Below are positions 8,507-16,320 of a DNA stretch of 64,000 nucleotides, one piece after another. Each line of letters opens with the position of its first letter. Position 1 is the first letter of the stretch. Below the pieces are notes generated by a model that was not told the DNA's origin, did no database searches, and saw only the letters and a program-made list of their open reading frames with translations. The stretch is taken from NCBI RefSeq assembly GCF_023242945.1, contig NZ_JALKFT010000020.1:1-64000 (forward strand), read 5' to 3'. Source of the DNA: Frankia umida. Lineage in GTDB: Bacteria; Actinomycetota; Actinomycetes; Frankiales; Frankiaceae. Both the position numbers and the translations under genes were made by a program.

Positions 8507-11065
8507 GTGGATGCGGTGGTGGGTTCGGTTCCGGTGCAGGACACGGGTCGGCGGGTGCCGATCGTGTGGGGCAACGTGCCACAACGGAACAAGAACTTCA
8601 CCGGCCGGACGAAGCAGCTGGCCGATCTACGGCGACGGATCACCTCCGACGACCTCGACATCACCGCCGTGCTGCCGCACGCGCTGCAGGGGATGGGCGG
8701 CGTCGGCAAGACCCAGCTGGCGGTCGAGTACGCCCACCAGTTCCAGACCGACTACGACCTGGTCTGGTGGGTCGGTGCCGAGCAGCCGGTGATGATCCGT
8801 TCCGCCCTGGCCGCACTCGCACCCCAGCTGCGGCTGACCGAGGGCGGTCCGCTGCGCACGGAGGACGCGGTCGCCCTGGTGCTGGACGCGCTGCGGCGCG
8901 GCGAACCCTACCGGCGCTGGCTGCTGGTCTTCGACAACGCCGAGAGCCCCGAACTGATTCGCCCCCTCATCCCGCACGGCCCAGGGCACGTCATCGTGAC
9001 CTCACGCGACCGGGGCTGGCTGGGCCAGGTGGACGCGATCGAGGTCGATGTCTTCGACCGGGCGGAGAGCACGCAGTTCCTGCAGCGCCGCGTCCCGGGG
9101 ATCACCCCGAACGACGCCTACGAGCTCGCCGACGCGCTCGGCGACCTGCCACTCGCCTTGGAACAGGCGGGCGCCCTGCAGTTCGAGACCGGAATGGCCG
9201 CTCAGGAGTACCTGCAGCTGTTCCGCGAGGCATCCGGCCGTCTCCTCGCGGAGAGCCAGCCCACCGACTATCCGACGTCGGTGGCCGCGGTGTGGAGCCT
9301 GTCGATGAACCGGCTGCAGGAGCAGTCGCAGTTCGCGCTGCGGCTGCTGCGCCGCTGTGCGTTCTTCGGCCCGGAGCCGATCTCACTGGAGATGCTCGAC
9401 CGTGGCCGGTACATCCTGGATTCCGACTTCGGCACCGAGATGCAGGACCGGCTCGCGGTCAGTCGCGCCATCCGGGAGATCGGCCGCTACGCCCTGGCCC
9501 GGATCGACAGCAGCGCGCGCACGCTGCAGGTGCACCGGCTCGTCCAGATTGCCATCCGCAACGAGCTACCGGACGAGGACCAACAGAAGATCCGCAACGA
9601 GGTGCACCAGCTACTGATCGCGGCCGACCCCGGCGAACCGGAGGTGCCGAGCAACTGGCCGCAGCTCGGCCAGTTGCTGCCGCACATCGTGCCCTCCGAC
9701 GTCTACCGGTCGACGCTGCCACCGGCGCGCCGGCTGATCGAGACCATCGTGCGCTACCTGAACTACTCCGGTGACCTCAGCAACGGCCTGGTCGAGGCGG
9801 ATCGGGCGTTGCGGTGCTGGATCGCCGACTCCGGGCCGGATGATCCCGACGTGCTCGTTCTCCAAGGGGTCAAAGCGAACATCCTCTGGGCGCTCGGGCG
9901 CTATGGCGAGGCCTACGAGCTGCGCCGGCCAACCCTTGAGGCGATCACCCGGGTACTCGGTCCCAACCACGAGGAGACCCTGCTCATCCTGAACGGTCAC
10001 GGCGCGGACCTGCGCGCTCGTGGCGAGTTCTCCGAAGCCTGGCGGCTCGATGAGGACAGCCTGGCCCGGCACCGGACCGTCTTCGGAGACGAGGGCCGAC
10101 CCACCCTGCGTGCCGCCAACAACCTCGCGGTCGACTACGGCCTGATCGGTTCGTATGCGCGCGCGCTGGAGACCAACGAGCACAATCTCGCCGATCAACG
10201 TGCGGTGGCCGGCGGAGATGACATCTGGGTGATCCACTCCATGAGCGCGGTCGCCCGCGATCGGCGCCAGGCCGGCCGCTACCTGGAGGCCCGGCAGCTG
10301 GCCGAGCAGGCCTACCTCCTGCACCGTGACCTCGTCCAGCGTCGTGAACTCGCGGCCGATCACCCCCTCGTGCTGCTCGCGGCGAAGGATCTGTCGGTGG
10401 CCCGGCGTAAGGCCGGCGACTTCACCGGTGCCCTCACACTCGCCCGTGAGGTCTACGACCGCTACACCAAGGCGCCGCAGTTCGGCTCCGAGCATCCGGA
10501 CAGTCTGGCGGCCGCGATCAGCCTGGGTAACGCCCAGCGGGTGGCCGCCGACCCGCTGGAGGCGACCGAGCGGATCGAGAAGACCATCCGCCGGTTCCAC
10601 GACGTGCTGGGCCCGGAGCATCCCTTCACCCATGGCTGCGCGCTGAACCTCGCGCTGGTCTACCGCCAGCTCGACCGGGTCAAGGAGGCCGAGAAGCTGC
10701 TGACCGACGCGCTCACCGGCCTGCGGGCCCGGCTCGGCGCACACCACCACTACACCCTCACCTGCGTGGCCAACCTGGCCACCGTGCGCGCTGTGCTCGG
10801 TTTCACGGACGAGGCCCTGGCGATGGGTGAGCAAACCCTGATCGAGTTCCGCGAGCTGCTCGGTCCGGACCACCCGCACACCCTGGTCTGCGCGGCCAAC
10901 GTGGCGCTGGACCTCACCACCCTGGGCCGGTCGGACGAGGGCACGGCGCTGGCCGAGGACACGATGCGGCGCTATCGGCGGGTCCTTGGCGAGGAGCATC
11001 CGGACGTGCGGGCGGGGCTCAACCGTGAGCGCCTCGACTTCGACTTCGAGCCGCCCGCGCTATAG
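8507..11065 (+). CDS. NB-ARC/TPR protein, short FxsT-like paralogue of the FxSxx system
   Basis: The 852-residue protein has an NB-ARC STAND ATPase near the N-terminus (P-loop GMGGVGKTQ about residues 62-70, then LVWWVGAEQP, WLLVFDNAESPELI and GPGHVIVTSRD). A long array of TPR repeats of the kinesin-light-chain type follows from about residue 400, with LGPDHPHTL-type turns. It is closely similar in order and wording to the second half of the protein at 16321-20256 (for example FDNADSPDDI, GPGHVLITSRN and FGPEPIS). It lacks that protein's ParA-like and TIR-like N-terminal domains. FxSxx-system FxsT proteins are presumed signalling or scaffold partners; no mechanism is established. The GTG start has a G-rich stretch upstream. 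It overlaps the convergent hydroxylase gene by 6 bases. Confidence 0.85.
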   Translation: MDAVVGSVPVQDTGRRVPIVWGNVPQRNKNFTGRTKQLADLRRRITSDDLDITAVLPHALQGMGGVGKTQLAVEYAHQFQTDYDLVWWVGAEQPVMIRSALAALAPQLRLTEGGPLRTEDAVALVLDALRRGEPYRRWLLVFDNAESPELIRPLIPHGPGHVIVTSRDRGWLGQVDAIEVDVFDRAESTQFLQRRVPGITPNDAYELADALGDLPLALEQAGALQFETGMAAQEYLQLFREASGRLLAESQPTDYPTSVAAVWSLSMNRLQEQSQFALRLLRRCAFFGPEPISLEMLDRGRYILDSDFGTEMQDRLAVSRAIREIGRYALARIDSSARTLQVHRLVQIAIRNELPDEDQQKIRNEVHQLLIAADPGEPEVPSNWPQLGQLLPHIVPSDVYRSTLPPARRLIETIVRYLNYSGDLSNGLVEADRALRCWIADSGPDDPDVLVLQGVKANILWALGRYGEAYELRRPTLEAITRVLGPNHEETLLILNGHGADLRARGEFSEAWRLDEDSLARHRTVFGDEGRPTLRAANNLAVDYGLIGSYARALETNEHNLADQRAVAGGDDIWVIHSMSAVARDRRQAGRYLEARQLAEQAYLLHRDLVQRRELAADHPLVLLAAKDLSVARRKAGDFTGALTLAREVYDRYTKAPQFGSEHPDSLAAAISLGNAQRVAADPLEATERIEKTIRRFHDVLGPEHPFTHGCALNLALVYRQLDRVKEAEKLLTDALTGLRARLGAHHHYTLTCVANLATVRAVLGFTDEALAMGEQTLIEFRELLGPDHPHTLVCAANVALDLTTLGRSDEGTALAEDTMRRYRRVLGEEHPDVRAGLNRERLDFDFEPPAL

Positions 11066-12946
11066 CTCGGGGCCGGGCCGCGGCGACGACGCGGCCGGCA
11101 GCCAGGACGCCAGGGCCAGCGGATCGGGTCGCCGGTCGGCCAGCCTGGTGATCTCCCGGTGCAACGCGAGGACGAGCTCGGGTGCCGTGGCCAGCATCGG
11201 CGCCTCGGCGCGCGCGTCCTCCCAGGCCCACAGGGCAAGCCCGGCCCAGGGCTCAAGCCGGTCCGGATCGTCAGCGATCCGGACCAGATAGTCGGCCCTC
11301 GCGGCGGGAAGATCGCCCAACGCGTGCGCCTGGTCCGAGATCGGGATGTCGACTCCCAGCGCACCAGGCAGGCCCTCCCGGGCGGCCTGAAAGGCCTTCG
11401 GCTCACGCAGCCGAAGGTGCGCCAGCTCCAGCTGGACGCTACGGGGCAGTGCCCGTGGCGCCGGACGCACCTGGGCGGGCGGCCGCGGCCCGACCGGGGC
11501 CGGGCGGCCCGCGAGCCACGCCCGCGCCAGCGACGTGACCTGATCGGCCGCGGGTTCCAGATTGCGCAACCGCCAGGTCAGCCTGGACTCCGCGCTGATC
11601 CGTGCGGCCAGCCGCCCCGGCCGCGCCGGTACCACCGCCTGCCGGTGCGGCCAGACGGCGGCCTGCATGCCGTCGAGAAAGCGCCGTCCCAGCGGCGTCA
11701 TCGCGCCCGACATCCGCATGGTGATCAGAACCCGCCACACCTCCTCCCGCCACCGGGCGAACTCGAAGTGCGCGTAGTCGTTCTCGGGATGCTCCCGACG
11801 CTCGTCGTCCCAGAACCCGACGAGACCGAGGTAGGCGTAGGCACCCTGCAACAGGCCGCCCAGGGGACGCGGATCGGCCCGCCAGGGCGCGTAGAACAGC
11901 CGTCCGTCCGCCGGCTCGCACAAGGTCACCAGATCGAGCAGCGCCGAAAGCTTGTTGTGCTGGAACTCGTGGAGCAGCGCGGCGGCGCAGGACAGGCCGT
12001 CCACCGGCAGGGTCATCGCGACAGCACCGAAGGCCTCCCCCGCGGAGGCGGACAGCTCACTCGCCCCGTCCGTCGCCCGTAACGGAAAGATCGTGGTGAT
12101 CGCCGCCGACAGTGCCCGAGCCGCCACCGGATCTCGCCGCACCAGGATCCGCCAGCCCTCGTCCAGGCGACGCTGCCACCGCTCGACCAGGTCCGGGTCG
12201 ACGTCCCCGGAAACCGGAAGACCAAGATGGTGGCGACCTGGGTCGACGAAGTCGAGCCGCAGCTCGATCCCCATACCGGACGCCTCGCTACGCAGCGCCG
12301 GAACCGCGTGCCAGCTCGGGCTCCCCGCGACCCCCGGTGCCCCGGCGACCCCAGGTGCCGTGGCCTCCCGTCGACCGGTTCCTGGCCGCAGGTCAAGGTC
12401 GGGTGAGTCGGCATCGTCGCGCCGGGCATCGTAGGCATGGAGGGAGAGCCGGCCGTCGACCAGCCGGGCTCGGAGCCAACCGGCCAGATCACCGCGGCGG
12501 CGGCCAAGCGTGGGCAGCACCAGCTCGCCACGGGGCGCGTACAGGACGAGCTCGGCGTCGATCCCCGTCCGGGCCGCCGCGACGACGGCCAGGGCACCCA
12601 GTCCGGCGAGATCACCCGCGACCGGTCCGGTCGAGGACACGCTGCCCCGCAGCCGGCGCAGACAGTACATCGCCCAGAGGCCGAATCCCGGCGACAACAA
12701 CAGCTCGGTGACCACGTCCGGGCCAGCATGCTGCGCGGCCGCGAGAACGCCGTAGCTGCGGGTGAGCTCGCTTCGGTGGGTGGCGGCGGGGTCCAGCCGC
12801 TCGGCGTCCTCCATGACGGCCCGCAGCAGCAGAAGGCGCCGGCTGAGCTGGGTGCTACGCAGCCGGTGGACGACATCGTCTCGGGCGCGACCGGCCGCCA
12901 GCTCGTCGAAGTCGGACCAGTCAAGCCGATGAAACCGGACGTTCAC
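11060..12946 (-). CDS. HExxH-motif peptide beta-hydroxylase candidate (FxS system)
   Basis: The 628-residue protein carries HEFQH at residues 326-330 within ALLHEFQHNKLSALLDL, the hallmark of the 'HEXXH motif domain' family. That family accompanies FxsB radical SAM enzymes and is now described as 2-oxoglutarate-dependent peptide beta-hydroxylases that use the HExxH histidines for iron. In many genomes this domain is fused to FxsB; here it is a separate gene. Its GTG start (12946-12944) overlaps the fxsB stop in GTGA, so the two are translationally coupled. The C-terminal 200 residues are Arg/Pro/Ala-rich with helical repeats. It likely acts on the peptide at 14174-14446 and possibly the one at 20260-20469. 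Family identity is well supported; substrate and chemistry are inference. Confidence 0.82.
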   Translation of the reverse strand: MNVRFHRLDWSDFDELAAGRARDDVVHRLRSTQLSRRLLLLRAVMEDAERLDPAATHRSELTRSYGVLAAAQHAGPDVVTELLLSPGFGLWAMYCLRRLRGSVSSTGPVAGDLAGLGALAVVAAARTGIDAELVLYAPRGELVLPTLGRRRGDLAGWLRARLVDGRLSLHAYDARRDDADSPDLDLRPGTGRREATAPGVAGAPGVAGSPSWHAVPALRSEASGMGIELRLDFVDPGRHHLGLPVSGDVDPDLVERWQRRLDEGWRILVRRDPVAARALSAAITTIFPLRATDGASELSASAGEAFGAVAMTLPVDGLSCAAALLHEFQHNKLSALLDLVTLCEPADGRLFYAPWRADPRPLGGLLQGAYAYLGLVGFWDDERREHPENDYAHFEFARWREEVWRVLITMRMSGAMTPLGRRFLDGMQAAVWPHRQAVVPARPGRLAARISAESRLTWRLRNLEPAADQVTSLARAWLAGRPAPVGPRPPAQVRPAPRALPRSVQLELAHLRLREPKAFQAAREGLPGALGVDIPISDQAHALGDLPAARADYLVRIADDPDRLEPWAGLALWAWEDARAEAPMLATAPELVLALHREITRLADRRPDPLALASWLPAASSPRPGPEL

Positions 12947-14214
12947 CCGGTCCGGCGCCGAGTGTCGTCGAGATCGGCGCGGATGCGGCGGCCGATGTGC
13001 GTGATGAGGGCGAACAGGTCAGGACAGTACACCGAGCGGTTGCGGAAACCCGATCCGGGCTGGTAACGGTGGGGGTAGTACCCGCCGCCGCAGATCCGGT
13101 GCAGGGAGCAGTCCGCACACCGCGCGCCGAGCGCGGCCACGCCGATCTGCCTGGCCACGATGCCTGGATGCGGCAGTGCCGCGTCGAAGTCGTCTCGATC
13201 GACGTGCAGCCCGGTCCGGGCCGCGCCATGGTAGGCGGACTTGAGCGCGTCGACCTGTTCGATGGCACCGTCGGTCTCGACGACGATCACGGCGGCCGGG
13301 GTGAGGCCGATGCTCTCGACCTGGCTGTGTCCACCGAGAAGCAGAACGATGATCTCGGCGAAAAGACGAATCTCGGTTTCGTGCTCCGGCGCGGAGTACC
13401 AGCGTTCGAACGCCGTGATGAGCCAGTCCGCGTACGGCGTGCGCTGTTCGTCCGCTACCCGACCGGGCGGTCGGCTCAACCAGTTTCCGTGCGGCAGCAG
13501 GAAATCCACGGCAGGTGGCCGCCAGGCCAGCAGGCTTTCGTACACCTCCACCGGGTCGGCCTCGAGGTCGACAACGCACAGCAGGCCCGCGAAGACGTCA
13601 CGGAACCGATCCGCCGTCAGCCGGCTCAGTCCAGCATGGACCGCCTCGAAGCTGCCACGCCCGTTTCGGTATGGGCGCTGTCGGTCGTGTGCCGCCGCCC
13701 CGCCGTCCACGCTCACGCCGACCTGAACGCCGTGGGACAGGCACAGCTCGAGCATCGCGTCGTCGAGCAGCACCGCGTTGGTCTGCATGCCGAGGACAAC
13801 CTCGGTCTCGGGCGACACCGCCGCGCGGAACGCGGTGGCCAGATAGCCGAGCAGATCAGCCCCGGCCAGCAGCGGCTCTCCGCCGTGCAGGATGACCTGC
13901 ACGGCGGAGAGCTCGTGCTCGCGAGCGTGCCGTGCGACCCGCGCGGCCGTCACATCGATCGTCCGACGGCTCATCATCACGGGCTGCTCCCGCCAGCCCT
14001 GATCGGCCTGGTGGTAGACGTAGCAGTAGCTGCAGGCGAGATTGCACCTGCTGTGCACCTTGAGAACGAACTGTCGAAAGGGTTCGCCGCGCCAGGCCGA
14101 ATGACCGGAGAGATCCGCCAGCCGAATGCCGTACGGCCATTCAGGGCCGGTGGTCAGCGCCAGCTCGGAGATTTCATGCACCACGGTCGAGGCCGGCCGA
14201 CTTCTCCGGAGCAA
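12943..14214 (-). CDS. fxsB: Radical SAM/SPASM peptide maturase FxsB
   Basis: FxsB enzymes install cyclophane-type crosslinks in FxSxx peptides with S-adenosylmethionine and iron-sulfur clusters. The SAM cluster motif CxxxCxxC is at C57, C61, C64 (SRCNLACSYCYVYHQ), followed by ILHGGEPLL and GMQTNAVLLD. The C-terminal auxiliary-cluster region has C366, C369, C375 and C397 (GARCADCSLHRICGGGYYP and YCPDLF). FRQFVLKVHSRCNLACSYCY is the family's typical entry. The 423-residue length assumes TTG 14214; GTG at 14184 or 14181 is equally plausible and would place the start over the stop codon of the precursor gene (14176-14174). None of these has a strong Shine-Dalgarno, which fits translational coupling to that gene. 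Confidence 0.9.
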   Translation of the reverse strand: MLRRSRPASTVVHEISELALTTGPEWPYGIRLADLSGHSAWRGEPFRQFVLKVHSRCNLACSYCYVYHQADQGWREQPVMMSRRTIDVTAARVARHAREHELSAVQVILHGGEPLLAGADLLGYLATAFRAAVSPETEVVLGMQTNAVLLDDAMLELCLSHGVQVGVSVDGGAAAHDRQRPYRNGRGSFEAVHAGLSRLTADRFRDVFAGLLCVVDLEADPVEVYESLLAWRPPAVDFLLPHGNWLSRPPGRVADEQRTPYADWLITAFERWYSAPEHETEIRLFAEIIVLLLGGHSQVESIGLTPAAVIVVETDGAIEQVDALKSAYHGAARTGLHVDRDDFDAALPHPGIVARQIGVAALGARCADCSLHRICGGGYYPHRYQPGSGFRNRSVYCPDLFALITHIGRRIRADLDDTRRRTG

Positions 14215-14446
14215 CGCCCGCGCGCTGGCCGGAGTTTCCGGGCGGTGGCCCGATCATCTGCTGGTCCGCTGAGGATCTGATAATCGAGTTGAAACCGGAG
14301 TACCTGGGTGGCGCCCCGCTGGCTTCCCGGCACAGGCGTAGCAGCGCGCGACCAAGCTGCGGGCCGCCCACTTCCATGATCTTCTCGAGGGACAGTCCCG
14401 TCATATCGGGCTGGTGAGACTCGATGGCTGCCGATCCGCTGGCCAC
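14174..14446 (-). CDS. FxSxx-type precursor peptide 1, with internal SGFNS motif
   Basis: This small gene upstream of fxsB encodes 90 residues. GTG 14446 has a very strong GAGGAGG seven bases upstream and a TAGATT box further up. The peptide has an acidic/helical leader (LSLEKIMEVGGPQLGRALLRL), then PPRYSGFNSII with F52, N53, S54. Known FxSxx-COOH precursors stop two residues after the serine; this one continues for 34 residues after the FNSII motif (RSSADQQMIGPPPG...) and overlaps the fxsB start. Residues 1-56 align without a gap to the peptide encoded at 20260-20469 with 20 identities, which supports both the gene and its start. The tail could be a follower removed during maturation, or the stop could have been lost. 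Confidence 0.72.
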   Translation of the reverse strand: MASGSAAIESHQPDMTGLSLEKIMEVGGPQLGRALLRLCREASGAPPRYSGFNSIIRSSADQQMIGPPPGNSGQRAGVAPEKSAGLDRGA

Positions 14447-14484
14447 TACATTACCTCCTCGCCCCACCCTGATCTTCCAATCTA
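14447..14484 (-). promoter_or_regulatory. Ribosome binding site and -10-like box of the peptide-fxsB operon
   Basis: Reading leftward, TAGATT (14484-14479) is a fair -10 hexamer. GAGGAGG (14460-14454) is a near-perfect Shine-Dalgarno and decides GTG 14446 as start, since the ATG between them is followed at once by TAG. No convincing -35 was found. The 268-base space to 14715 separates this operon from the divergent fxsC-fxsT pair. Confidence 0.55.
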
Positions 14485-14714
14485 GCCGGCCGCGGCGGCG
14501 CGCGCGCGTAATGCCACCGAACGGCCGCCGCAGCGGGCCGGCAGCGGACCGATGACCGCACCTCGTCCGGGGCCGCGTCGTAGACTCGGCTTTCGCGGCA
14601 TCGACGCCTGCCGCGGCCGGAGCAACGGTCTGCACAGGGTGCGGGGGCACTGGGTGGAAAACAAGCGATCAGTGATGCCTGCGGCGTCCGCCTACAGGCA
14701 GTCGAGTCGCGGGC

Positions 14715-16310
14715 ATGCCTGGCCGTCGTTATCTCGTCGAATACACGAGGTCCGCACGCGGACAGGTCCGGATCGCTTCTGGGTACGCACCGGGCCCGGC
14801 GGCCCCGTTCCCCACCGACCTGGATGCGGCTGATCCGGTGGCCGAGCTTCCCCTCTACTTCTTCCTCAGCTACGCGCGCCTCGACGGCCAGGACGGTGCC
14901 CACCTGGGCCGGTTCGTCGACGACCTGCGGCGTGAGGTGCGTGCCCGGTGCGGGCATCCCGATGTCAAGGAGATCGGGTTCCTGGACACCACCAACATCG
15001 CGCCGGGAGAAGCCTGGTCCGAGGGCCTCACCGAGGCCCTTCGCCGGTGCCACACCTTCGTCGCGATCTGCTCACCGAGTTTTTTCGCCAGCGAGTACTG
15101 CGGAAAGGAATGGCAGGCGTTCAGCGATCGCTGCCAGCGTGGCCAGCCCAACCAGGGCACCCAGCTTCCCGCCCTGCTACCGGTGATCTGGACCCCGTTG
15201 CCGCGGCTACCACCCGTCCTGGCACGACTGCAGTATGATCACACCGGCTTCGGTGAGCTCTATTCTCGGCGTGGCCTGCGCTACCTGCTTCAGCTGAAGC
15301 GGAACCATGACGACTACCAGGAGTTCCTGGTGGCGCTGGCAGAACGGATCGTGCACCTCGTGCAGGTCTCCCCACTTCCACCGCAAGCCGAGATGCCGGA
15401 TTTTTATCGGATTCGCAGCGCCTTCGAACCGCAGGAGCAGAAAACCGATCGGCCGGATCCCATCCCGGCCGAACCGGAGCTCACGCCGCTCGAACCGGTC
15501 GCCGAGGGTGAGCCCCACTCCGATCGTTCCGCCCAGCCCTCTCGGCACGAGGTGGACCGCCCCCAGCCGGTCAACCCACCACTGGTGGCGACGACGACGG
15601 CCGACGACCGACCCCAGCCCGAGAACGGCCCCGGTGCACCCAGGCCACCGGACACCTCGGTCCCGCCAGAGCCGGACACCCTCCGAGCAGCCGAGTCACC
15701 GGTGCGCGGCTCGGGTCCGAAACGCGTTACGTTCGTCATGGCCGTGGCCTCGGCCGCCGAACTGTCTTCGTTACGGAGTCAGCTCAACTATTATGGCAGC
15801 CAGTACGACGAGTGGACACCCTACCATCCCCGGTCCCGTCAACGGGTCTGCATCGCCGCGCAGGCCATCGCCGCATACCAGGACATGTCCTCCGACATTG
15901 TCGAACTACGCGACGGGATCAGCACGCTTCTCGATGCCTCCCGCGATCGTAATGAGATGGTGGTCTTTATCGTCGACGCCTGGACGACCCAGCTCGAGCC
16001 GTTCCACCGGGCGCTACGGGAGTACGACAACCGAAACGAGCCGACCACCGGCGTGCTGGTCCCGTGGAACCTGGATGACACCGAGACCGCCGAAAACGCC
16101 GCCGAGCTCAGGGAGTCACTGGGGCGGGCCCTGCGAAACAACATCGTCCGACAGGACAATCTCCAGCTGGAGATACACACCCACGAGGAGTTCGACGCCT
16201 CTCTGCTACAGATGCTGGTGGACACCCAGGCCCGCATCTTCAGGTCGTCATATTCCGTCCGTCGCTCAGAATCCCCACCTCGCCGCCGGCCCTTTCTCGC
16301 CGGCCCGTAA
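14715..16310 (+). CDS. fxsC: TIR-like protein FxsC
   Basis: The 531-residue protein has the N-terminal TIR-like fold typical of FxsC: LYFFLSYARLDG at about residues 47-58, VKEIGFLDTTNIAPGEAW, RCHTFVAICSPSFFASEYCGKEW and LPVIWTPL. A Pro-rich linker follows (about 240-330). The conserved FxsC C-terminal domain comes next: KRVTFVMAVASAAEL, YGSQYDEWTPYHP, VFIVDAWTTQL, GVLVPWNLDD and a closing LLQMLVDTQARIFR. TIR domains bind or cleave NAD or act as adaptors; no catalytic claim is made here. ATG 14715 gives a 40-residue extension before the conserved block; GTG 14838, directly at VAELPLYFFLSY, is an alternative. It is 10 bases from the following fxsT gene and surely cotranscribed. Confidence 0.88.
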   Translation: MPGRRYLVEYTRSARGQVRIASGYAPGPAAPFPTDLDAADPVAELPLYFFLSYARLDGQDGAHLGRFVDDLRREVRARCGHPDVKEIGFLDTTNIAPGEAWSEGLTEALRRCHTFVAICSPSFFASEYCGKEWQAFSDRCQRGQPNQGTQLPALLPVIWTPLPRLPPVLARLQYDHTGFGELYSRRGLRYLLQLKRNHDDYQEFLVALAERIVHLVQVSPLPPQAEMPDFYRIRSAFEPQEQKTDRPDPIPAEPELTPLEPVAEGEPHSDRSAQPSRHEVDRPQPVNPPLVATTTADDRPQPENGPGAPRPPDTSVPPEPDTLRAAESPVRGSGPKRVTFVMAVASAAELSSLRSQLNYYGSQYDEWTPYHPRSRQRVCIAAQAIAAYQDMSSDIVELRDGISTLLDASRDRNEMVVFIVDAWTTQLEPFHRALREYDNRNEPTTGVLVPWNLDDTETAENAAELRESLGRALRNNIVRQDNLQLEIHTHEEFDASLLQMLVDTQARIFRSSYSVRRSESPPRRRPFLAGP

Positions 16311-16320
16311 AAGGTAGGCC

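Noticed and set aside
14254..14300. Sequencing error removing a stop right after FNSII in peptide 1
   Set aside because: Not excluded, but peptide 2 has the same internal arrangement, both tails share IGPP and the frame stays open to fxsB, so a single error does not explain both.
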